Assembly (NCBI GenBank): GCA_002841395.1
Contig: PGZM01000013.1
Span: forward strand, 1 to 38,371
Source: Firmicutes bacterium HGW-Firmicutes-9
GTDB lineage: Bacteria > Bacillota > Clostridia > Christensenellales > CAG-138
Reading direction: 5' to 3'
Length of the DNA: 38,371 nucleotides
The stretch's first letter is position 1. Each line of letters begins with the position of its first letter. A program made the position numbers and the translations under genes. Below, piece by piece: positions 8,924 to 16,281 of this stretch. Below the pieces are notes generated by a model that saw nothing but the letters and a program-made list of their open reading frames with translations, was not told the origin of the DNA and made no database searches.

Positions 8924-9946
8924 ATGCGTCACAAAAAACCGCTGCCCGGAATGCTGGTCGTCCTGCTGGATTTGCTGGGCATCGGCGCCGCGCTCGGCAT
9001 CTATGCTCTCTTTCTTTTCGTCATACCCAGCAGCAGCAATGCGCCGCTGCAGGATATCGTAAGCTTCGGCGCAACACCGACCATGGAGGTATCCGCAACG
9101 CCAGAACCTGCGGCGCAAACGGATGATGCCGCGCTGGCAACGCCTGCCGCGACACCAACGCCGAGCCCCACCCCGGCACCCGGCGATTTTTCGGCGACGT
9201 TCCCGACGGGCGAGTTTGACGACGAGAACGCCATCGGCACCTATGCAGACGACAACCTCCGTGTTTCGATCACTGAGCATGAACTGGATGGCGGGGTCTA
9301 TTTTGTCGCCGATGTTTGGATTCGCAACATTCAGGGCTTCAAAACCGCGTTTGCGGGAGATAAATATAACAGCGGCTACGAGCTGCCGAGCGATACCGCA
9401 AGCCGGTATAACGCCATTCTCGCGCTCAGCGGAGACTGCTATCGCGCACGGAACGAAGGCATCGTCATCCGCAACGGCGTATTGTATCGTGATTCGCGTT
9501 CCGGCGACGTCTGCATCCTCTATGCCGACGGCACGATGGAGAGCTATTATGAATCCGAGTTTGACATCGACGAAGCCGTCGCACGCGGGGCTTATCAGGG
9601 TTGGTCATTCGGGCCGAAACTGATCGACAACGGACAAGTGCCCACAAGCTACAACACCTCTGACGCGATCATGGCGCATAATCCGCGCGCAGCGATCGGC
9701 TACTATGCGCCGGGTCATTACTGCCTCGTCTACGTAGATGGACGGCAGCCCGACTACTCCAAGGGGCTGACGATGAAGGAACTCTCACAGGTTATGATCG
9801 AACTCGGCTGCGTGGATGCGTACAATCTCGACGGCGGTCAGTCGTCCATGATGACATTCCAGGGTCAGGTCGTCGGCCAGCCATACAAGGGCGGACGCGA
9901 GATCAGCGACATCATCTATTTCGGTGGCGACGACCCGAAGGCATAA
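8924..9946 (+). CDS. Membrane-anchored phosphodiester glycosidase family protein (NAGPA domain)
   Basis: The 340-residue protein has a short basic N-terminus, one membrane segment at ~9-34, a Thr/Pro/Ala linker (~50-90) and a NAGPA (DUF2233-like) domain at ~105-335. The family includes the human enzyme that uncovers mannose-6-phosphate by removing GlcNAc from a phosphodiester; bacterial members act on GlcNAc- or sugar-phosphodiester bonds of cell-surface polymers. Family marks are NPRAAIG (253-259), VDGRQ (271-275) and AYNLDGGQSS (299-308). The domain should face outside. The start at 8924 is chosen because AAGGAA precedes it and a clean membrane anchor follows; an in-frame ATG at 8828 lacks a site. 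It is followed closely by a small membrane protein gene. Two larger NAGPA proteins lie at 25.3-27.9 and 33.9-36.4 kb. Confidence 0.85.
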   Translation: MRHKKPLPGMLVVLLDLLGIGAALGIYALFLFVIPSSSNAPLQDIVSFGATPTMEVSATPEPAAQTDDAALATPAATPTPSPTPAPGDFSATFPTGEFDDENAIGTYADDNLRVSITEHELDGGVYFVADVWIRNIQGFKTAFAGDKYNSGYELPSDTASRYNAILALSGDCYRARNEGIVIRNGVLYRDSRSGDVCILYADGTMESYYESEFDIDEAVARGAYQGWSFGPKLIDNGQVPTSYNTSDAIMAHNPRAAIGYYAPGHYCLVYVDGRQPDYSKGLTMKELSQVMIELGCVDAYNLDGGQSSMMTFQGQVVGQPYKGGREISDIIYFGGDDPKA

Positions 9947-10033
9947 GCGTCTGACTCCGTTGGAAGATTCCCTATTTCAACCGTCGCTTAGCGCGATACC
10001 GCGCAACAACAGCAACTTTGAGGAGACACGTTT

Positions 10034-10312
10034 ATGAGAACGTTTCGCAATGTTTTTTCGCATCTTTCGATCATCTTTTCCGGCTTGTTCATCACGCTGA
10101 CGATCCTGAACCAGTACAACCCCGGTATGGGATTTCTGACCAGCACGGTGAGCATGGTGTTCATCTTCCTGTTCTGTCTGTCCGTCGTCGCGCTCGCGGT
10201 TGCAACCATCATGGATAACCGCAAGCATGCCAAGCACATGCACCACCGTGCGGAGGAAGCCGCAAGATGGAAAAAGATCAGCAGCAATAACCAGCGCCCG
10301 CCGCAGAAGTAA
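10034..10312 (+). CDS. Small two-helix membrane protein, unknown function
   Basis: The 92-residue product has two hydrophobic segments (~10-28 and ~36-60) and a charged, His-rich cytoplasmic-type tail (KHAKHMHHRAEEAARWKK). GAGGAG lies about 8 bases before the ATG. It starts 87 bases after the NAGPA gene on the same strand with no terminator between, and a strong terminator follows, so the two probably form one transcript. No family was recognised. It may be a partner of the NAGPA protein in the membrane; this is context inference only. Confidence 0.7.
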   Translation: MRTFRNVFSHLSIIFSGLFITLTILNQYNPGMGFLTSTVSMVFIFLFCLSVVALAVATIMDNRKHAKHMHHRAEEAARWKKISSNNQRPPQK

Positions 10313-10322
10313 TTTCATAACA

Positions 10323-10352
10323 AAAAAAAGCTGCCGTCAGGCAGCTTTTTTT
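10323..10352. terminator. Bidirectional intrinsic terminator between the small membrane protein gene and asnS
   Basis: AAAAAAAGCTGCC and GGCAGCTTTTTTT form a perfect stem with a GTCA loop. A T-run follows on both strands, serving the two convergent genes. Confidence 0.92.
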
Positions 10353-10359
10353 ATGATTC

Positions 10360-11739
10360 TTACATCTCCATGTTGGCAGTCGTGCGGGGGAATGGCAGCA
10401 CATCGCGGATGTTCTGCATGCCCGTGAGGTACATGATGATCCGCTCGAAGCCGAGGCCGAAGCCCGCGTGCTTCACGCCGCCGAACTTGCGCAGCTCCAA
10501 ATACCAGTCATACTGCCCAAGCTCCATGCCGAGCTCCTCAATGCGCTTCTCGAGCATATCGAGCCGCTCTTCGCGCTGGCTGCCGCCGATGATCTCTCCC
10601 ACGCCAGGCACCAGAAGGTCTGCCGCCGCGACGGTCTTTCCGTCGTCATTGAGGCGCATATAAAACGCCTTGAAGTCTTTCGGGTAGTCCGTGACGAACA
10701 CGGGGCACTTGAAGATCTGCTCGGTGAGATACCGCTCATGCTCGGTCTGCAGTTCCAGTCCCCAGCCGACGGGATACTTGAACTCTGCGCCGCTTTCCAG
10801 CAGCAGCTCCACCGCCTTGGTGTAGGTCAGGCGCACGAAGTCATTCTTGAGCACGACGTCCAACCGCTCCAAGAGACCCGGATCGATGAACTTGTTGAAG
10901 AAGTCCATCTCCGCAGGGCAGCGCTCTAGTGTCGTCTTGATGATGTACTTGATCATCGCTTCTGCCACGTCCATATCGCCCGCAAGATCGCAGAACGCCA
11001 TCTCCGGCTCAATCATCCAGAACTCCGCCGCGTGACGCGCCGTAAAGCTATATTCCGCGCGGAAGGTGGGTCCAAACGTGTAGATATCTCGGAACGCCAG
11101 CGCGAACGCCTCGCCGTAGAGCTGACCCGACACGGTCAGGTTCGCGGGCTTGCCGAAGAAATCACCGGAAAAATCGATGTTGCCATCCGCATCCTTGGGC
11201 ATATCCTTCAGCGGCAGTGTGGTCACCTGAAACATCTCGCCTGCGCCTTCGCAGTCCGAACCCGTAATCAACGGGGTGTGCACATAGACAAAGCCGTTCT
11301 GCTGGAAGAACTCGTGAATCGCCGCCGCTACCACCGAGCGCACGCGGAACGTCGCCTGGAAGGTGTTTGTGCGCGGACGGAGATGTTGAATTGTACGCAG
11401 GTACTCCAGCGTGTGGCGTTTTTTCTGCAGCGGATAGTCCGAAGGGCAGCTGCCCTCCAGCACGATCGCTTCTGCACGAATTTCAAACGGCTGCGGCGCG
11501 TCCGGCGTTATCACCAGTTCGCCGCTGACCGCGATTGCGCAGCCGGTGGAAAGCCCATTACCCAAATTTCGGTCGTCGCGCTCAAAGACGACCTGAACGG
11601 GTGTAAAGCATGTTCCGTCGGTGAGTTCCACAAAGCCAAGGGTCTTGCCCTCGCGCACGGTGCGTACCCAGCCGCAGACCTCGATTGCGCCGACATACGA
11701 TTCCGGCGACTTTTGAATTTGAGACAGTTTGAGCGCCAT
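10360..11739 (-). CDS. asnS: Asparagine--tRNA ligase
   Basis: The 459-residue class IIb synthetase charges tRNA-Asn. It has an N-terminal OB-fold anticodon domain (~15-105: [22 protein letters not shown]) and a C-terminal catalytic domain. Motif 2 reads [21 protein letters not shown] and motif 3 reads [15 protein letters not shown]. The length fits the E. coli-type AsnRS. The motif 2 loop has Tyr and Phe where the E. coli enzyme, as remembered, has Asn and Asn; B. subtilis also varies there, so this is not strong evidence of altered function. GAGAGGT precedes the ATG. The leader is only about 45 bases, so there is no T-box. Confidence 0.96.
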   Translation of the reverse strand: MALKLSQIQKSPESYVGAIEVCGWVRTVREGKTLGFVELTDGTCFTPVQVVFERDDRNLGNGLSTGCAIAVSGELVITPDAPQPFEIRAEAIVLEGSCPSDYPLQKKRHTLEYLRTIQHLRPRTNTFQATFRVRSVVAAAIHEFFQQNGFVYVHTPLITGSDCEGAGEMFQVTTLPLKDMPKDADGNIDFSGDFFGKPANLTVSGQLYGEAFALAFRDIYTFGPTFRAEYSFTARHAAEFWMIEPEMAFCDLAGDMDVAEAMIKYIIKTTLERCPAEMDFFNKFIDPGLLERLDVVLKNDFVRLTYTKAVELLLESGAEFKYPVGWGLELQTEHERYLTEQIFKCPVFVTDYPKDFKAFYMRLNDDGKTVAAADLLVPGVGEIIGGSQREERLDMLEKRIEELGMELGQYDWYLELRKFGGVKHAGFGLGFERIIMYLTGMQNIRDVLPFPRTTANMEM

Positions 11740-11786
11740 AAGAAGTTACCTCTCTTCATTTCATTTTGGGATTAGGGTTAAGGGAT

Positions 11787-11795
11787 AGTATACCA
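11787..11795 (-). promoter_or_regulatory. Extended -10 promoter of asnS
   Basis: The minus strand reads TGGTATACT (-10 hexamer at plus 11787-11792). A T-rich TTTTCT lies at a 16-bp spacing. Predicted transcription starts about 40 bases before the ATG. Confidence 0.5.
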
Positions 11796-11937
11796 CATTT
11801 TTCCGCGTAGAAAAGCCTGTCTTTGCGCTTTTTTACATGAAAAACAGCGGATTTTTGTCCGTTGCGCGCGCCATTTTGATCAGAATTTGGTCGAATTGCA
11901 AACGATATTGAAATCCTCTTTTCCGCAGAGCCGGATA

Positions 11938-11946
11938 TGGTATACT
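11938..11946 (+). promoter_or_regulatory. Extended -10 promoter of the zinc peptidase gene
   Basis: TGGTATACT ends 28 bases before the ATG at 11975, with AGGAGGG between. No good -35 is visible. Confidence 0.5.
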
Positions 11947-11974
11947 TGCGTTAGTATCTCAGGAGGGATTCATT

Positions 11975-12673
11975 ATGTATTTTGGTTATGGAGCGGGCGA
12001 CGGTATCTATATCATCCTGCTGCTCGTGGTGATGGGCATTAGTTTATATGCGCAGAGCAAGGTGCAGCGCACGTTCATGAAATTTTCCGAGACCTATGTC
12101 TCGTCCGGCTACCGCGCGGAGGAGATCGCGCAGCAGCTCTTAGACCGCGCAAACAGCCCCGTGCAGATTCAACCCGTGCAGGGCGCGCTGACCGACCACT
12201 ACGACCCCAGAAGCGGCATCGTAGGCCTCAGCACGCAGGTGTACGGCCAGAGCAGCATCGCCGCTATCGCGGTCGCCGCACACGAGATCGGCCACGTGCT
12301 GCAATATCAGGAAGGGTATGCGCCGATTCGCCTGCGCAACGCGATCCTGCCCGTGGCGTCCATCGGCTCCTATGCCGCGCCCTGGATCGTTATCCTCGGC
12401 TTGATGATGGGCAGCTTCAACCTCGCGATGATCGGTGTGGTGCTCTTCGGCGCGATGCTGGTGTTTCAGGTTGTCACGCTGCCGGTGGAGTTCAACGCCT
12501 CCGCCCGCGCGCTGCGGATGCTTGAAGAGGGCAACTATATCACCTATGAAGAAAGCGACGGCGCGAAGAAGGTGCTCAACGCTGCCGCGATGACCTACGT
12601 CTGGGCGGCGGTCGCCTCGCTCATCAGCTTCCTACGCCTGCTCGCGATGGCGAACCGGTCAAGAAGGAATTAA
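11975..12673 (+). CDS. YugP-like membrane zinc metallopeptidase
   Basis: The 232-residue protein belongs to the neutral zinc metallopeptidase family 2 (Zn_peptidase_2, B. subtilis YugP). A membrane helix at ~10-27 precedes the soluble part. The zinc motif HEIGH is at 103-107, in the context AIAVAAHEIGHVLQYQ. Two or three further hydrophobic segments lie at ~122-165 and ~205-225, and EFNASARAL at ~172 supplies the probable third metal ligand. Substrates of the family are unknown; turnover of membrane proteins is the usual guess. It has its own promoter, an AGGAGGG site and a strong terminator, so it is monocistronic. Confidence 0.9.
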   Translation: MYFGYGAGDGIYIILLLVVMGISLYAQSKVQRTFMKFSETYVSSGYRAEEIAQQLLDRANSPVQIQPVQGALTDHYDPRSGIVGLSTQVYGQSSIAAIAVAAHEIGHVLQYQEGYAPIRLRNAILPVASIGSYAAPWIVILGLMMGSFNLAMIGVVLFGAMLVFQVVTLPVEFNASARALRMLEEGNYITYEESDGAKKVLNAAAMTYVWAAVASLISFLRLLAMANRSRRN

Positions 12674-12691
12674 CGTTCATTTGATTCACAG

Positions 12692-12721
12692 GAGAGAGGA
12701 CGAAAATCCTCTCTCTTTTTT
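12692..12721 (+). terminator. Intrinsic terminator of the zinc peptidase gene
   Basis: GAGAGAGGA and TCCTCTCTC form a perfect 9-bp stem with loop CGAAAA, followed by six T. Confidence 0.93.
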
Positions 12722-12741
12722 GTGAAAATCCCGCGGTGAGA

Positions 12742-12770
12742 TTGCCATTCCCAAATGCAAATGATACTAT
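12742..12770 (+). promoter_or_regulatory. Promoter of the two-helix protein gene
   Basis: TTGCCA at 12742-12747, a 17-bp spacer and TACTAT at 12765-12770, the latter preceded by TGA to give an extended -10. It is about 30 bases before the chosen start. Confidence 0.6.
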
Positions 12771-12799
12771 GCTGTTAGCATGTGCAGGAGGGTGTTTGG

Positions 12800-13489
12800 A
12801 TGAAAAGGCTGTTTCGTGGCGTGGTCATTCTGTCGTTTATCACGGTCATATGCGTGATCGCATATTTCCTGCTCTCCGCGATGAAGAAGATCTATATCGA
12901 GAGCTGGTTCTTCATGGATCGCTCGGTTGTCATCGGCTTTTTCTCCGGTCTGGGCGTGACACTCGTAATCTCGCTCGTGAACTTCCACCACGCGCTTTGC
13001 GACCACGCGCGGGAGCGCAAGGCTCTGCTCGACGAGTTTGCCGCGGAGACGGATTCCTTCCGCCGCACAATCGAACCGATGCAGGGCGGAGATGGTGCGT
13101 TCGTCATCCCCGATCAACTCCAGCCGGAGTTGGAGCGTGCGCTGGCGCGGCTGGACGACTGCGCGGGCAAGATCATGCGTAGCGATAGAATCTCCCCGCT
13201 CAAAAGCGCGCTTATTCAGAAGCGCGGCAAGTGCGCCTCAAGAATCGCAAGAGCGGAGTACAGTTTTGACCACGCGTTTGCGCCGTTTGCGGAGAGTTGC
13301 AACGCGGCCTTCCACGCGCACAGTGTATTGCCCTATCTCAAGGATGAAACCGAGCGGCAGACGGCGCAGGAGGATTTCACGATGAATCTAAGCCGTGTTT
13401 CCGAAGCGCTGCAGGAGAAGAGCAATCTGATGCTGGCGCTGCGCGCCTATCACGACAGGATCGACCGTTTCCTCGGTCTCCGGCGATAA
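12800..13489 (+). CDS. Two-helix membrane protein with a long helical cytoplasmic part, unknown function
   Basis: The 229-residue product has two membrane segments (~7-29 and ~43-64) joined by a short IYIESWFFMDRS loop. About 160 charged residues follow that look mostly helical (RERKALLDEFAAETDSFRRT; ALARLDDCAGKIM; SEALQEKSNLMLALRAYHDRIDRF). The start at 12800 is chosen because AGGAGGG lies 8 bases upstream; the in-frame ATG at 12782 would sit before that site. No family was recognised. With its own promoter and terminator it is a single-gene unit. The shape suggests a membrane-tethered coiled-coil, but no partner is evident. Confidence 0.7.
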   Translation: MKRLFRGVVILSFITVICVIAYFLLSAMKKIYIESWFFMDRSVVIGFFSGLGVTLVISLVNFHHALCDHARERKALLDEFAAETDSFRRTIEPMQGGDGAFVIPDQLQPELERALARLDDCAGKIMRSDRISPLKSALIQKRGKCASRIARAEYSFDHAFAPFAESCNAAFHAHSVLPYLKDETERQTAQEDFTMNLSRVSEALQEKSNLMLALRAYHDRIDRFLGLRR

Positions 13490-13515
13490 ATATTTTCAAT
13501 AACAGCAAACAATGC

Positions 13516-13547
13516 AAAGCGAAGAATTGAACCCTTCGCTTTTATTT
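13516..13547 (+). terminator. Intrinsic terminator of the two-helix protein gene
   Basis: AAAGCGAAG and CTTCGCTTT form a 9-bp stem with a 9-base loop; the T-rich tail TTTATTTTAT follows. Confidence 0.85.
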
Positions 13548-13564
13548 TATGCATCTTTCAGGTG

Positions 13565-13593
13565 TTGCCGAGCGGCAGTTTTTACTATAGAAT
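13565..13593 (+). promoter_or_regulatory. Promoter of the aminopeptidase gene
   Basis: TTGCCG at 13565-13570, a 17-bp spacer and TAGAAT at 13588-13593. An AAGGAGG site follows just before the ATG. Confidence 0.5.
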
Positions 13594-13623
13594 AATGCGT
13601 AGAGTGCATAAGGAGGAATCAGT

Positions 13624-14745
13624 ATGCGTGATGAACGGCTTGATCGGCTTGCCGATCTGCTCCTGAACTATTCCCTCAAGCTCAAACAAGGCGAGCTTTT
13701 CGAAATCAACGGCGGACTCCCCGCCAAGCCCCTGATCAAAGCCCTGCAAAAGCGTGCCCACGCTCTCGGCGCTGTCCCGTTTGTGAAACTCACGGACGAC
13801 GAGATCAGCCGCCTGTTCTTCGGCTTTATCGACCCGAAGAATCCCGAAGCATCCCGCGCTGCCATCGACGCGCAGCTGGAATGGGAAAACAAGTATTGGG
13901 ATCACATGGTTGCGCACATCGACATCGGCGTGGACGAAAACGACGCGGAGCTCTCCGCCGTGGACACCACCGCTATGACCTACTACCGCAACATCCGCAG
14001 AGCACTGCGCGACAAGATCATCGACGAGCGCCGCTGGGTCTATCTCCACTGGCCGACCATGGCAGACGCGCAGAAAGCCGGCATGTGCTATGACGACTTC
14101 TACGAGTTCTTCCTCTCCGCCGCGCTGGTGGACTATGAGCAGATGGGTCGCGACATGGAGCCGCTCATCGAGCTGATGGAAAAAACCGACATGGTGCATA
14201 TCAAAGGCCCCGGCACGGATCTCACATTCTCCATCAAGGACATCCCGGTTGTGCCCTGTAACGGCGAACTGAACATCCCCGACGGCGAGGTCTACACCGC
14301 TCCCGTGCGCGACAGCGCGAACGGCACGGTGCAATACAACACACCCGCCATGCGATACGGCAAGCGCTTTGACAACCCGCGTCTCGTCTTTAAAAACGGA
14401 CACATCGATGAAGCAAGCTGCGACGGCGACGTCGCGGGCTTCAACGAGATGCTGGACGCGGACGAAGGCGCGCGCTATCTCGGCGAGTTCGCCATCGGCG
14501 TGAACAACGCGGTCACGAAGTCCATCGGCAACACGCTGTATGACGAGAAGATCGGCGGTTCCTTCCACCTCACGCCCGGCTGTGCCTATGCAGACGCCTT
14601 CAACGGCAACAAGTCGCAGCTGCACCTCGACATCGTCTGCATCCAGACGGCGGCGTTCGGCGGCGGCGAGATCTGGTTTGATGGCAAACTGATCCGCAAG
14701 GACGGCGTTTTCACCGTCGATGCGCTCAAGGGCTTGAACCCGTAA
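13624..14745 (+). CDS. M29 family (AmpS/PepS type) metallo-aminopeptidase
   Basis: The 373-residue cytoplasmic enzyme resembles peptidase family M29 (thermophilic aminopeptidases, AmpS, PepS), which remove N-terminal residues from peptides using two metal ions. Family stretches are the N-terminal LADLLLNYSLKLKQGELFEI, then HIKGPGTDLTFSI, NIPDGEVYTAPV (metal-binding Glu), GEFAIGVNNAVTKSIGNTLYDEKIGGSFH and LHLDIV (metal-binding His and Asp). All expected ligands appear present. Length is a little below the usual ~400. AAGGAGGA precedes the ATG. A hairpin lies between it and the YitT gene, so partial termination is likely. Confidence 0.9.
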   Translation: MRDERLDRLADLLLNYSLKLKQGELFEINGGLPAKPLIKALQKRAHALGAVPFVKLTDDEISRLFFGFIDPKNPEASRAAIDAQLEWENKYWDHMVAHIDIGVDENDAELSAVDTTAMTYYRNIRRALRDKIIDERRWVYLHWPTMADAQKAGMCYDDFYEFFLSAALVDYEQMGRDMEPLIELMEKTDMVHIKGPGTDLTFSIKDIPVVPCNGELNIPDGEVYTAPVRDSANGTVQYNTPAMRYGKRFDNPRLVFKNGHIDEASCDGDVAGFNEMLDADEGARYLGEFAIGVNNAVTKSIGNTLYDEKIGGSFHLTPGCAYADAFNGNKSQLHLDIVCIQTAAFGGGEIWFDGKLIRKDGVFTVDALKGLNP

Positions 14746-14760
14746 CGTCGGCATTGTATC

Positions 14761-14790
14761 GCCCCGACGCGTCTGTCGGTCGGCTTTTTG
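14761..14790 (+). terminator. Hairpin with T-run between the aminopeptidase and YitT genes
   Basis: GCC-CCGAC pairs with GTCGG-(TC)-GGC and is followed by TTTTT. The T-run abuts the YitT ribosome binding site, so readthrough would couple the two genes. Confidence 0.5.
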
Positions 14791-14811
14791 GAACAAGAAG
14801 GACAGAATTGT

Positions 14812-15666
14812 ATGAAAGAAACCTTACGCAGCTGGATTTTTGACGTATTTGCGTTCATCGTCGGCAGCGCGATGGTCGCGGCAGGGCTGGTGCTCTTCAC
14901 CATCCCGAACGACATCGCGCCCGGCGGCGTCTCCGGTCTTGCAACGGCGCTTGCGTTTCTCTCGCCGATATCGGTCGGCGTCTGGACGCTGATTCTGAAT
15001 ATCCCTCTGATCATCCTCTCCTGGTGGAAGCTTGGCTTCCGACCGCTGGCAAAGACCATCATCACAACGCTCCTGCTGTCGGGATTCATCGAGCTGTTTC
15101 TGCGGATTCTGCCGCCCTACAGCAACAACATCCTGCTGGCTTCCGTGCTCGGCGGCGTGCTCTGCGGCGTCGGCATGGGCGTGATCTTCGTCCGCGGGGC
15201 GACAACGGGCGGGACAGACCTCATCAGCCTGCTCCTAAATCGCGCGCTTCCCAACATTTCGGTGGGATCGCTGCTCTTGATCGTGGACGCGGTGGTTGTC
15301 GTATTCGCCGTGTTCGTGTTCCGCAACATCGAGGTTGCGCTCTATTCCATCGTGACGATCTTCGTCACCTCACGCACCATAGACGCCATCATGCAGGGCG
15401 TTGACCACGCGAAGGTGATCTATATCGTCACCGAGCGCGGGGACGACATCCTCTCGCTGCTGGCGGAGGAGCTTGGCCACGGTGTAACGGTGCTGCAGGG
15501 GCGCGGCGGCTACACACGGCGCGATAAGCATATGTTGATCCTTGTTGTGCGACGCAACATCTTCGCGCAGACGCTGAAGGCGATCAAACAGATCGATAAA
15601 GAGGCTTTCATCTTCGTCACTGACGCAACGGAAGTGCACGGCGAAGGGTTTAAGCCCATGGAGTAA
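14812..15666 (+). CDS. YitT family membrane protein (DUF161 plus DUF2179)
   Basis: The 284-residue protein has five or six membrane segments in the first ~205 residues, with the family hallmark PNDIAPGGVSGLATAL (~27-42) and a second GGxxLI-like repeat RGATTGGTDLISLLLN. A soluble C-terminal DUF2179 domain at ~215-284 contains HGVTVLQGRGGYTRRDKHML and the ending DATEVHGEGF. The family is widespread in Firmicutes and its transport function is not established. The ATG at 14812 is chosen because AGAAGGA lies 7-8 bases upstream; a TTG at 14788 is less likely. Confidence 0.92.
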   Translation: MKETLRSWIFDVFAFIVGSAMVAAGLVLFTIPNDIAPGGVSGLATALAFLSPISVGVWTLILNIPLIILSWWKLGFRPLAKTIITTLLLSGFIELFLRILPPYSNNILLASVLGGVLCGVGMGVIFVRGATTGGTDLISLLLNRALPNISVGSLLLIVDAVVVVFAVFVFRNIEVALYSIVTIFVTSRTIDAIMQGVDHAKVIYIVTERGDDILSLLAEELGHGVTVLQGRGGYTRRDKHMLILVVRRNIFAQTLKAIKQIDKEAFIFVTDATEVHGEGFKPME

Positions 15667-15676
15667 GGGGAAAATA

Positions 15677-15691
15677 TCGGGCTTCGCCCGA
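15677..15691. repeat. Short perfect hairpin, REP-like
   Basis: TCGGGC-TTC-GCCCGA is a 6-bp perfect hairpin just after the YitT stop. It has no T-run and is of the short GC-rich type often found dispersed after genes. Confidence 0.4.
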
Positions 15692-15725
15692 ACCCTATCA
15701 CGAAAAAAAACTTAAAACAAAAAAG

Positions 15726-15753
15726 AACCTCCGAAGTCATTTCGGAGGTTTTT
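15726..15753. terminator. Bidirectional terminator between yitT-like and gtrA-like genes
   Basis: AACCTCCGAA and TTCGGAGGTT form a perfect 10-bp stem with loop GTCAT. T-runs follow on both strands (TTTTTG on plus, CTTTTTTG on minus). Confidence 0.9.
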
Positions 15754-15764
15754 GTTTGTTGAAT

Positions 15765-16262
15765 TTAAAGTTCTTCTGCCTGCATTTTCGCAATCTCTTC
15801 CTGCCCCTCTTTGTTGGTATACATGTGATTGCGGAAAACGATGAAGCGGTAAACACTGAACTCGGTGATAAAGTTGATCACCATGGTGCCGATCAATACG
15901 ACATAATAATTCCAGCCAGCTCGCGTCAGCGCTTCGCCCCACCAGATGGAGAGCGGCGTAAACACTACGTAGTAGAGGAATATCTGCATCATCGCCAGCG
16001 GCACGTTTTTGGCGGACTTAAACGTAAACTTGCGGTTGATCGTGAAGTTATACACCACCGATAACGTCAGTGCGATGAAATAACTCAGCCAATAGCCCCA
16101 GTGAAAAGTCTCATTGAGCAGCGTAAAAGAAGCAACCTGAATGAGACCTGCAGACGCGGTAAAAAGCAGGTATTTAAACGCCTGCAGAATATTCTGCCTC
16201 TTCGTGAGCCTTACCGGCGTGACTGCGCCCTCTTTCGGAGCGTTTAATTCCTGGTCAAGTAT
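15765..16262 (-). CDS. GtrA family membrane protein with apparent ATA start codon
   Basis: From 16262 the frame encodes 165 residues with four membrane segments, the GtrA pattern: FKYLLFTASAGLIQVASFTLL, a second helix ending in VYNFTINRKFTFKS (the family signature), LAMMQIFLYYVVFT and YYVVLIGTMVINFITEF. GtrA proteins are thought to help flip lipid-linked sugars in surface polysaccharide synthesis. There is no ATG, TTG or GTG in frame before GTG at 16058, which would delete two helices. A strong GGGAGGA lies 7-9 bases before an ATA at 16260-16262, exactly where a start is expected. The gene follows the diguanylate cyclase stop by 19 bases and is probably co-transcribed. Either ATA is used weakly or this is a start-codon mutant. 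Confidence 0.8.
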   Translation of the reverse strand: MLDQELNAPKEGAVTPVRLTKRQNILQAFKYLLFTASAGLIQVASFTLLNETFHWGYWLSYFIALTLSVVYNFTINRKFTFKSAKNVPLAMMQIFLYYVVFTPLSIWWGEALTRAGWNYYVVLIGTMVINFITEFSVYRFIVFRNHMYTNKEGQEEIAKMQAEEL

Positions 16263-16281
16263 GGCCTTGTCCTCCCGTCGA

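Noticed and set aside
10980..11080. Altered motif 2 loop in AsnRS as a sign of changed specificity
   Set aside because: The loop also varies in other AsnRS enzymes such as that of B. subtilis, and motifs 2 and 3 are otherwise intact.
13585..14796. 403-residue minus-strand open frame
   Set aside because: Antisense shadow of the M29 aminopeptidase gene.
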